Shown here in pieces: positions 7,336 through 15,100 of a DNA stretch of 25,244 bases. The first letter of the stretch is position 1, and every line of letters starts with the position of its first letter. The notes under the pieces are model-generated. The model saw nothing but the letters and a program-made list of their open reading frames with translations, did no database searches and was not told the origin of the DNA. The translations under genes were made by a program, and so were the position numbers. The stretch covers positions 1-25,244 of the forward strand of contig CAKROW010000039.1 of the NCBI GenBank assembly GCA_934373235.1, written 5' to 3'. This stretch comes from an uncultured Blautia sp. Its GTDB lineage: Bacteria; Bacillota; Clostridia; Lachnospirales; Lachnospiraceae.

Positions 7336-7998
7336 ATGGTAATAGAAATAAAAAATCTGGCGTTCTGTTATACAGGAGTGCCGGTTCTTGAAAATGTGAA
7401 TCTGGGACTTGAGGAGGGAGATTTTGCCATTCTCACAGGAGAGAACGGAAGCGGAAAAAGTACATTTCTGCGGCTTCTCCTGGGAGAACTGAGAGCCCAG
7501 ACAGGAAGTATAGAGGTTTACGGGGAAGATATTTCCAAATGTTTTGGCAGGGAAAAAATGGGTTATGTTCCTCAGAACAGCATCAGCAAAAACCAGAATT
7601 TTCCGGCCACAGTTGAGGAGATCATGATGACCGGAATCTATAAGCCATCATTCCGGGCGCGTTTTCACGCAAAGAAAGAGAAGGAGCGTCTGAAAGAAGC
7701 TCTTCGTGAGATGGAGATGGACGGTTTCTGGAAGAGCCGCATCGGAGAACTGTCAGGTGGGCAGCAGCAGAGGGTTATGCTGGCCCGTGCCCTGGTGGGA
7801 AATCCCAGGCTGCTGATCCTGGATGAGCCTACAACAGGTATGGATACAGAGTCTGTGAAAAAGCTGGCAGCAGTTCTGGAAAAAAGAAACAGAGAAGACA
7901 GACTTACAGTTCTTATGGTAACGCATGGAAATTCCGGACTTTTTAAAGGTGCCAATCGTTTTTTCAGAGCTGAGGAAGGAAGGATAACAGAAGAATGA
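7336..7998 (+). CDS. znuC: Zinc ABC transporter ATP-binding protein
   Basis: A 220-residue ABC ATPase with Walker A GENGSGKST (about residues 35-43), the signature LSGGQQQR near residue 140, Walker B LLILDEP and the switch His in VMVTHG. It powers zinc uptake with the adjacent permease. An in-frame ATG at 7306 with GGGGA upstream would add ten residues (MSIEKRGIRH). ATG 7336 gives the usual family start MVIEIKNLAF and has AGAGG 10 bases upstream, so I prefer it, but both are possible. A 137-167 bp gap separates it from znuA, unusually wide for this operon. Its stop overlaps the znuB start (ATGA). Confidence 0.92.
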   Translation: MVIEIKNLAFCYTGVPVLENVNLGLEEGDFAILTGENGSGKSTFLRLLLGELRAQTGSIEVYGEDISKCFGREKMGYVPQNSISKNQNFPATVEEIMMTGIYKPSFRARFHAKKEKERLKEALREMEMDGFWKSRIGELSGGQQQRVMLARALVGNPRLLILDEPTTGMDTESVKKLAAVLEKRNREDRLTVLMVTHGNSGLFKGANRFFRAEEGRITEE

Positions 7999-8792
7999 GT
8001 ATATTACAGTATGGATTTATGCAGAGAGCATTTATTGTGGGAATTTTGCTGGCTCTGATCACTCCCTGCATAGGAATCACCATTGTTTTAAAAAGAATGT
8101 CCATGATTGGAGATGCCCTGTCACATTCCTCGCTGGCAGGTGTGGCACTTGGTCTGATCCTGGGGATCAATCCGGTTGCCGGAGCGGTAGTTACCTGTAT
8201 CATAGCAGCACTGGGAATCGAGGCTATCCGCAAAAACATTCCCAGATATTCAGAGGTTGCTATTTCAGTTGTAATGTCAGCGGGAATCGGCCTGGCAGGT
8301 ATTTTGTCCGGATTTGTGGAAAACGGGGCAGGATTTAACAGCTTTTTGTTTGGAAGTATTGTTTCCATAAGCTGGGGAGAACTGGCGCTGGTAGTTGTGA
8401 TCAGCGTGCTGGTGCTTGGCGCCATCCTGTTTTTTTACAGAGAGCTTTTTTATATCGGGTTTGATGAAAATGCAGCAAGGATCTCAGGCGTAAAAGTAAG
8501 AAATATCAATTTTCTTTTTACTATATTGACAGCACTTACAGTGTCCGTTGCATCGAGAACTGTGGGAACACTGATCGTTTCTTCCATGCTGGTGGTGCCG
8601 GTTGCCTGCGGTATGCAGATGGCAAAAAGTTACCGTGGAACACTGATCTGTGGTATAATAGTAGCTGTGAGTACAACCATAGCAGGACTGTTTCTTTCCT
8701 ATTATGCAGGACTGAAACCAGGTGGAACTATTGTACTTCTTGAGGTTGTGTGGTTTGTGGTGGTTATGATCGTAAAAAATGTTAACAAATAA
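7995..8792 (+). CDS. znuB: Zinc ABC transporter permease
   Basis: A 265-residue integral membrane protein of the ABC-3 family (ZnuB/AdcB/MntB) with about seven to eight hydrophobic segments. Family signatures include LALITPCIGITIVLKRMSMI near the N-terminus, the GDALSHSSLAGVALG motif, and the segment GTLIVSSMLVVPVACGMQMA. It forms the membrane channel for the substrate-binding and ATPase subunits encoded upstream and overlaps znuC by 4 bp, indicating translational coupling. No clear terminator follows before htrA. Confidence 0.94.
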   Translation: MSILQYGFMQRAFIVGILLALITPCIGITIVLKRMSMIGDALSHSSLAGVALGLILGINPVAGAVVTCIIAALGIEAIRKNIPRYSEVAISVVMSAGIGLAGILSGFVENGAGFNSFLFGSIVSISWGELALVVVISVLVLGAILFFYRELFYIGFDENAARISGVKVRNINFLFTILTALTVSVASRTVGTLIVSSMLVVPVACGMQMAKSYRGTLICGIIVAVSTTIAGLFLSYYAGLKPGGTIVLLEVVWFVVVMIVKNVNK

Positions 8793-8882
8793 AACACATT
8801 TTTCCCACAAAGTCAACACAATTGTTTCCTATACTTGGAGACATCAAAGGGAAACAGAGATAGATCAGGGAGGGACTTAATC

Positions 8883-10319
8883 ATGAACAGTAACAGAAAA
8901 TTAAAGATAAAGAAACTTATTAAAAAAGGTGCAACGATCACAGCATGTGCAGTACTTGCAGGCGGCCTTGCAGCAGGAACCTATACAGGCATCAGCTACA
9001 TGAACGGCAACAGCACAGTACAGAGCGTTCAGGCAGCTACCGAGGATTCCGAGAAGCTTACACTTTTGAAATCCAAGAAATCCGAATCCGATTCTAAAGA
9101 AACATCTGATTCTGATACAAAGGAAGAAACAACAAAATCCGGAAGCCTGGATGTATCTGATATTGCAGAGGAGGCAATGCCTTCCGTAGTTGCAATCACA
9201 ACAAAATCCGTTGAAGAAGTTCAGCAGTATTACGGAACATACGGTTTCCAGTATGCTCCAAGCCAGGAGCAGGAGGTTGAGGGAAGCGGTTCCGGTATCA
9301 TTATCGGAAAGACAGATTCTGAGCTTCTTATTGCTACCAACTATCATGTGGTTGAGAACGCAGATACACTTTCCGTTGCATTTAATGACGGCAATGCTTA
9401 TGAAGGCAGCGTAAAGGGATTTGACGAAGCCAAGGACCTGGCAGTTGTATCTGTATCTACAGATGATGTTTCCAGTGATACCATGGATGACATTACAGTG
9501 GCGAAGATCGGAAGTTCTGACGACCTGAAGATCGGTGAACAGGTTGTTGCCATCGGTAATGCACTTGGATATGGACAGTCTGTAACAACAGGTATTGTCA
9601 GTGCCAAGAACCGTAAGATCAATTCTTCCGGAGAGCTTCAGTCAGATGACAGCAAAGGCGTAAACCTGATCCAGACAGATGCGGCTATCAACCCTGGTAA
9701 CAGTGGTGGTGCTCTTCTGAACATGGAGGGTGAGGTTGTAGGTATTAACTCTTCCAAGCTTGCATCTACAGAGGTTGAGGGAATGGGTTATGCCATTGCC
9801 ATCTCCGATGTGTCTGATTCACTGGAGAACATGATGAACGCCAAAGCAAGAGATAAAGTAGATAATCACGGTATCCTGGGTATCATAGGAAGTACAGTCA
9901 GTGATGAGGCTGTTCAGTACTATGGTATTCCGGAAGGTGTATTCGTAAAAGAGGTAACAGATGGTGGTGCCGCTGATAAGGCAGGCATTAAGAAGAATAT
10001 GGTCATTACAGAGTTTGATGGTAAGATGATCACCTCTATTGATCAGCTTGTGGAGCTTCTGAACTACTATGAGCCAGGTGAGGAGATTGATGTTACAGTT
10101 TCTTCTCAGGAAGGCAACGAATATAAAGAAAAAACAGTTACTGTAACTCTGGGAGAGGATACTTCCGACAAAGATGACAAGAAGGACAGCAAGGATTCTG
10201 ACTCCAGGAGTGATAACAGCGATTCCAAGGACGACAGCAAAGACAGCAGTGAGGATGACAGCAATGAAGATGACAACAGTGAAAATCTTCTGGATGACTG
10301 GGAAAGTGCTTTCAGATAA
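8883..10319 (+). CDS. htrA: HtrA/DegP-type serine protease with PDZ domain
   Basis: A 478-residue envelope protease. Residues about 12-40 form a single N-terminal membrane anchor or signal, followed by a low-complexity Ser/Lys/Glu linker. The trypsin-like domain has the triad His155 (ATNYHVVENAD), Asp185 (KDLAVV) and Ser274 (NPGNSGGALL). One PDZ domain spans about 345-440. The last 40 residues are an unusual Asp/Ser/Lys repeat tail ending LLDDWESAFR. HtrA degrades or refolds damaged exported proteins. The start is set at 8883 because AGGGAGGG lies 8 bases upstream; an in-frame ATG at 8835 has no ribosome binding site. A TATACT at 8830-8835 could be its -10. Confidence 0.94.
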   Translation: MNSNRKLKIKKLIKKGATITACAVLAGGLAAGTYTGISYMNGNSTVQSVQAATEDSEKLTLLKSKKSESDSKETSDSDTKEETTKSGSLDVSDIAEEAMPSVVAITTKSVEEVQQYYGTYGFQYAPSQEQEVEGSGSGIIIGKTDSELLIATNYHVVENADTLSVAFNDGNAYEGSVKGFDEAKDLAVVSVSTDDVSSDTMDDITVAKIGSSDDLKIGEQVVAIGNALGYGQSVTTGIVSAKNRKINSSGELQSDDSKGVNLIQTDAAINPGNSGGALLNMEGEVVGINSSKLASTEVEGMGYAIAISDVSDSLENMMNAKARDKVDNHGILGIIGSTVSDEAVQYYGIPEGVFVKEVTDGGAADKAGIKKNMVITEFDGKMITSIDQLVELLNYYEPGEEIDVTVSSQEGNEYKEKTVTVTLGEDTSDKDDKKDSKDSDSRSDNSDSKDDSKDSSEDDSNEDDNSENLLDDWESAFR

Positions 10320-10347
10320 AACTGATTTTTCGGAAACAGAATAAAAT

Positions 10348-10402
10348 AAAAGATCCCTGTGGCATGGTTCAGGACAAACCGGTGCTACAGGGATCTTTTT
10401 AC
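10348..10402 (+). terminator. Rho-independent terminator of htrA
   Basis: AAAAGATCCCTGTGGCA pairs with TGCTACAGGGATCTTTTT around an 18-base loop, ending in T5. It lies about 30 bp after the htrA stop. Confidence 0.93.
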
Positions 10403-10759
10403 GCAGATAAGCAGTATTCTGCTTTAAGTGTGCAGGGCATTAAGAGGAATATTTCAGTGGGGATGTTCACTTTAACTGCTGACGGAGAAGTTCCCACCGT
10501 GAAGCTGTTCCTGTTTTGCGGAGCAGACGGAGAATCTTGCTTGCAGGATTTTTTTTCAGGGAATATAATCATATTATGAATATATAATAAGGATTGAGTG
10601 AGCTGCCTGGCAGCGGAACGATCCGTAAATATCAATGACAGCGTTCCGGTAATTAGTGTATCTGGTTGTGAGCAGGCTGGGAGTGTGGCCTGTGAATAGC
10701 CACATGGATATTCCTGATACAAAGGTTTCCTGAAATGCTGGAGAACAGGAGAAGAAAAT
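10403..10759 (+). promoter_or_regulatory. Non-coding stretch and possible structured leader before the SDR gene
   Basis: No gene is visible in about 355 bp. Right after the htrA terminator lies CAGATAAGCAGT with an AAGCAG-TATT-CTGCTT hairpin. TATAAT occurs at 10564-10569 and 10583-10588 as possible -10 elements without clear -35 boxes. From about 10600 there are small stems: GCTGC-CTG-GCAGC (10602-10614), GGAACG...CGTTCC (10615-10620 with 10642-10647) and TGTGGC...GCCACA (about 10685-10705). They could form a regulatory leader, but match no riboswitch class I recognise. Confidence 0.35.
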
Positions 10760-11065
10760 ATGGCGGGTTTTTCATTAAAAGGGAAAATTGCCCTGGTCAC
10801 AGGCGCCTCCCACGGGGTTGGACTTGGCATTGCCACAGGGCTTGCAAAGGCTGGCGCAGAGATCTGTTTTAACAGCACAACAGAGGAGCGCGCGGCCATC
10901 GGCCTTGCAGCATATAAAGAGCGGGGGATCGATGCACATGCCTATGTATGTGATGTTACAGATGAGAGACAGGTAAGGGAACTTGTTTCCACAATTGAAA
11001 AAGAGGTGGGTGTGATCGATATTCTGGTAAACAATGCAGGGATGATTATGAGGAAACAGCCGTGA
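10760..11065 (+). pseudogene. Internally deleted gluconate 5-dehydrogenase-like SDR gene
   Basis: A 101-residue frame with a proper ribosome binding site (AGGAGAAG). It encodes the N-terminal half of a short-chain dehydrogenase: the nucleotide-binding TGASHGVG (residues 15-22) and the NNAG motif (91-94). Intact family members run about 260 residues. Here the Ser-Tyr-Lys catalytic region and the whole C-terminal half are missing. The frame ends RKQP, closely resembling the C-terminal GKQP found in gluconate 5-dehydrogenase-type proteins as I recall them. This suggests an in-frame internal deletion of roughly 160 codons rather than a premature stop. It is probably inactive. The next gene starts inside its stop codon (GTGA). 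Confidence 0.72.
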
Positions 11066-11811
11066 TCTGCATAAGCCATCTTCTTCCGGATGAACAGATG
11101 AGGGAGATAGTGGAAAAAAACGGCGTGGGGATAGAGAGTATCGAATTTTCCATTTCGGATAATCTGGACAGGCTGGAGGAGTGTATCCGAAGTTACAGGA
11201 AACGCCTGGAGGAGATGAAATGCCGGGAGCTGACTCTTCACGGACCTTTTCTCAATATTGATCCGGCAGCTTTTGACAGTGAGATCCGCAAGGTAACACT
11301 TATGCGTTTTGACCAGGCATATCAGGCAGGAATGGAGCTTGGGGCAAAAAAGATCGTTTATCATACCTGTATGAATCCATATATCCATTTTCTGGAGGGG
11401 TGGCCTGAACGTGTGGCTGATTTTTTCCGGGAGTTTCTGGAAGGGCACAGAGATATGGAGATCGTTATGGAAAATGTGCTGGATCCTTACATTGAACCAT
11501 TCAGAAAAGTATATGATATTCTGGGTGGGGGGTATCCCAATTTCCATCTGTGTCTGGATATGGGACATGCACACTGTTATTCAGAGGAATCTGTACTTCA
11601 GTGGTCAGAAGAACTGGCGCCGTATATCACACATGTTCATATCCATGACAACATGGGTGACAGGGATGCACATAAAGGTCTGGGAACAGGGAATATCCCC
11701 TGGGAAAAAGTCCTTCGCATACTGCCGCAGACAGAGAAACGTTCCTGGACTGTGGAGTGCAGTACAAAGGAAGATGTGGAGATAAGTGTAAAAAAAATTC
11801 TGGCATTGTGA
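11062..11811 (+). CDS. Sugar phosphate isomerase/epimerase-like TIM-barrel protein
   Basis: A 249-residue member of the xylose-isomerase-like/AP endonuclease 2 TIM-barrel family. Candidate metal ligands are visible in order: Glu137 (VMENV), Asp167 and His170 (LDMGHAH), His193/His195 (HVHIHDN) and Glu232 (TVECS). Such proteins isomerise or epimerise sugars or sugar acids; the exact substrate is not known. It starts with GTG at 11062, overlapping the upstream SDR stop codon, so translation is coupled. The pairing with a gluconate-5-dehydrogenase-like gene suggests a role in hexuronate or keto-sugar metabolism, although the partner appears broken. The stop is 2 bp before the -35 of the following RNA gene. 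Confidence 0.85.
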   Translation: MICISHLLPDEQMREIVEKNGVGIESIEFSISDNLDRLEECIRSYRKRLEEMKCRELTLHGPFLNIDPAAFDSEIRKVTLMRFDQAYQAGMELGAKKIVYHTCMNPYIHFLEGWPERVADFFREFLEGHRDMEIVMENVLDPYIEPFRKVYDILGGGYPNFHLCLDMGHAHCYSEESVLQWSEELAPYITHVHIHDNMGDRDAHKGLGTGNIPWEKVLRILPQTEKRSWTVECSTKEDVEISVKKILAL

Positions 11812-11812
11812 T

Positions 11813-11841
11813 TTGACAAATACAGAGGTTACTGATAATAT
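11813..11841 (+). promoter_or_regulatory. Consensus promoter of the 11848-12064 RNA
   Basis: TTGACA at 11813-11818 and TAATAT at 11836-11841, spaced exactly 17 bp. It is among the strongest-looking promoters in the window and is followed by no ribosome binding site or reading frame before a terminator. Transcription would start near 11848. Confidence 0.85.
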
Positions 11842-11847
11842 AGATGT

Positions 11848-12064
11848 ATTAACTGCATATTTTAAATGGTCGACAGGAGTTGCCTGTTGTTAAAAGACTG
11901 CTTTGTTTTGATGCACAGAGCGTATGTCTGCCATGAATAAATCATAAGGGGAGCTTACAAGAGCAGGGATTTTAGGAAGCGTTGTGAGGTCTTTATGCAG
12001 GGAACACAAATTTAATATTATAACAGACAGAGAGCTCTTTCCTTTTTGGAAAGGGCTTTTTTTT
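11848..12064 (+). ncRNA. Structured non-coding RNA, family not assigned
   Basis: About 215 nt lie between a consensus promoter and a clear terminator, with no plausible reading frame. Stems found by eye: ATATTTTAAAT (from 11858) with ATTTAATAT near 12010-12018 as a closing stem; CGACAGG/CCTGTTG (11871-11889); AAAGAC/GTCTTT (near 11893 and 11990); GCTTTGT/ACAGAGC (near 11900-11922); CTTACAA/TTGTGAG (near 11954 and 11982). This is a multi-branched fold, not the single long rod of 6S RNA. It lacks the conserved loop of SRP RNA and is too short for tmRNA. Size and complexity would suit a raiA-motif-type RNA, but I cannot confirm that. It precedes the surface-protein gene without being its direct leader, because a terminator intervenes. 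Confidence 0.72.
12033..12064 (+). terminator. Terminator of the structured RNA
   Basis: AGCTCTTTCC (12033-12042) pairs with GGAAAGGGCT (12048-12057) around TTTTT, followed by a run of eight T. Confidence 0.92.
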
Positions 12065-12080
12065 GTCACTGAAGCGATCC

Positions 12081-12122
12081 GCCGCAGGAAAGAATCCTGA
12101 AAACAGGATTCTTTCCTGCGGC
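12081..12122 (+). promoter_or_regulatory. 19-bp perfect hairpin just before the surface-protein ribosome binding site
   Basis: The arms 12081-12099 and 12104-12122 (cores CCGCAGG and CCTGCGG) pair perfectly around AAAA. It is followed by CAAAAAAG rather than a T-run, so it is not a plus-strand terminator. It ends 8 bases before the AAGGAG at 12131-12136. It may stabilise the 5' end of the mRNA or modulate translation. Confidence 0.75.
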
Positions 12123-12142
12123 AAAAAAGAAAGGAGAACTTA

Positions 12143-15100
12143 ATGAAAAAAGGAAAAAGTGCAGGCGGCAAGCGTATTTTGAGCTGGTCATTATCTGCGG
12201 CAATGCTGTTTACAGGTATTGCACCTGTACAGGCGGCAGATATGTTTACTGACCAGACAGAGGTTTTGGCAGAAAGTACTGAGGATATGGAGGTATCTGA
12301 GGGCAGTGTGCAGGAAATCCCGGAGAGCGATGGCTTTTCCACAGGGACAGAAGATGTTCAGGAGGGATTTTCTTCCGGAGATCCGGTGGATGAATTTTCG
12401 GCAGGTACTGTAGATGATGTGGAGGAAGCAGATGCGGCAGTTCCAACCGGGAATGTTTCCAATGTGATCAGCAGTGCAGCGGATTTTCCGACAGGAGGGA
12501 TACCGGCGGGTGAGACATATGAACTGGCAGCAGATATTACACTCACATCCGGCCAGCAGATCAGTTCCATCGAGGGAACACTGGATGGAAAAGGCCATGT
12601 GATCACACTGGCAGACAAGCCGCTGGCAGATCAGGTTTCCGGTGTGATCCAGAATCTGGGTGTTACAGGAAGTGCTGTTTTAAGTTTATCTGATGGCCAG
12701 GGAAGTATGGCAAACACAGTGACAGGTACCATCCGTAACTGTTATTCTACAGCAAACTCAGAGGCAGCAAGCGGTTGGATGGATACTATCGGAGGACTTG
12801 CAGGAAATCTTAAGGGAACTGTCCAGAACTGTTATTTTGCAGGAAGCACAGACAGTATGGGCGGTGGAGTTGCCGGTTACAACAGCAGTTCTTATAAGAT
12901 CGTTCATACTTTATGGACTTCCGGAATGTCCGCAGTAGGAATGGGAAGTATGAACAATACTTCCGAGGACAGTGCGAAGAAGGTTACTGCTGACCAGATC
13001 AAAGCCAGTGTATCTGTTCTGAACACAGATCTTGCAGATACAGGATACTACTGGGTGCTTCCGACAGATGGAAGAAATAACGGACTTCCTGTTCTGGCAG
13101 AGGGACAGCCGGCAGCAGGTGAGACAGACTGGTCCGGTTTAAATGCTGTGATCACCAGTGCGAAGGAACTTAATGAGGCAGATTACACAGAAGCCACATG
13201 GAAAGCTGTTTCCGATGCACTTGCTGAGGCAGAGGCTATGGTCAGTGAAGGTACAGCATCCCAGTCTGAGGCAGACGCACAGGCAAAGAAACTGACTGAT
13301 ACAATAGCAGCATTAAAGAAGAAAAAACCATCAGCTCCGGTTGCTGCTCCGGCAGATGCGTCAAAGATCGTTCATATCACATCATCCAGCCAGTTGGAAG
13401 ATATCTTCGGTGGAACAGAAGGTAAATATTATGTACTGGATCAGGATATCACACTGGATGGCAGCTATATGAACTTTGCAGATCTCAACGGTGTGTTTGA
13501 TGGTCAGGGACATACAGTAACTCTCAACGGTTCCTGGGGAATGTTCAAGCGTGTAGGCGAGAACGGCGTTGTTCAGAATACTGCATTTAAGGGAACTATT
13601 GGAAATGTCAGCAGTGTTACAGGTGTTCTGGGAGATAACATTTATGGTGCAGTCATCAACTGCTCTGTGGATGTTTCCGGAACCTATGCAAGTGGTTTTG
13701 CCACAAAACTTTCCGGTGGTGTGATCATCAACTGTATAGCAACCGGCGAAAGCCCCAAAGGTGCATTTTTCGAGACTTACTCAGAGAAAAACGGAACCGG
13801 ACTTGTTAAGAACAGCTACTGGCTGGACAGCCTTTCCATGCCATCTGTACCGGAAGGAGTATTAACAGGTTCCAATGCAAGATCCGAGGTAGAGATGAAG
13901 ACTCTGGAGCTTGTAGATCTGTTAAATACCAACAAAGGCGATAATGGTACAAAGTGGGGACAGAACAGTGATGGTTTCCCTTACTTTGGAGAGAACCAGT
14001 CATATACACCGGATACAGAAATCTGGCCGGAGATTCCGGGAGAAAACAGATATCAGGTCAAATTTACTTCCTGTAACGGAAGTGAAAGTGAAGTTCTGAC
14101 AGACTCACGACTGCAGGTTTCACCGGACCTTGTAAACAAATTTAAGGTTGCAGGTACTTTAAGCCTTGAGGGCTATACTGCACCGGAGGGAAGCCATCTG
14201 GAATGGAGCTGTACAAATATGAAGCCGGCAGATGCCATGGCCATGAATCTGTCCGGCGGAGAGCTTTTTGTTTACAAAAACGGTAAAGCTCTGATCACTG
14301 CCACACAGGTTAACAGTGACGGCAGCAGTGAAGTGGTAGGATATGTTTCCGTGCTTTCCAGTACAAAGAAGATCGAGGCAATTAAGCTGTTCATTGATGG
14401 ACAGGATGTAACAAATGGAAGCTGTACAGTAGCCGGATCTGAGTCAAAGAACATTCAGGTGAAGGCAAAATATGAAGGCGAGAATGATTACAGGGATATG
14501 GCATATTCCAGCTTCCTGTACAAAGCAGCAGATCATTCACTGATAAAGAATGAGGATGTTTACAGCTCCTTTGCATTTGTAAAACCAGGTACGTCTTCAA
14601 TTACCGTAACATCCAGGATGTGGCAGGATGTTTCCGCCAGCGTGGAAGTGACATCTGCCTATGTACCGATAGAGGCGATTATTCCGGGAATATCCGGCAA
14701 TCAGGAGATCCACGGAAGAAATGCAAACAGTGACGGACAGGAAACAGATGGCAGGGTAGCCTTTAACCCGATCCCGGGAAGTGCAGTTGTAACTCCGGCA
14801 AATGCAAGCTTTGCAGGAAACTGGACTATCAGCAGCAGCGATGACACAATTGGTTACTATGACAATGGTTCTAAGGTATATGTACCGAAACAGGCCGGAA
14901 CAGTAACTTACACAGCAGAGATCCAGGATACAGATCCGGCAACAGGAAATGTAAATACAATCACAGGAAGCTCCCAGGTAACATATGTTTACAAGAACCC
15001 GCTGACTACTGTTACCTCTCCTGTAAGTGAAGTGACTGTAAGATCCGGAGAAAGCCAGGATGTGGATCTCAGCTTCACAGGTGTGCTTTCTGATCAGGGA

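Noticed and set aside
8835..8882. N-terminal extension of HtrA
   Set aside because: No ribosome binding site; AGGGAGGG is ideally placed for the ATG at 8883.
10364..10579. 71-residue frame after htrA
   Set aside because: It starts inside the terminator loop of htrA and has no ribosome binding site.
11848..12064. Assignment of the RNA as 6S, SRP or tmRNA
   Set aside because: The multi-branched stems differ from the 6S rod, no SRP signature loop is seen, and it is too short for tmRNA.
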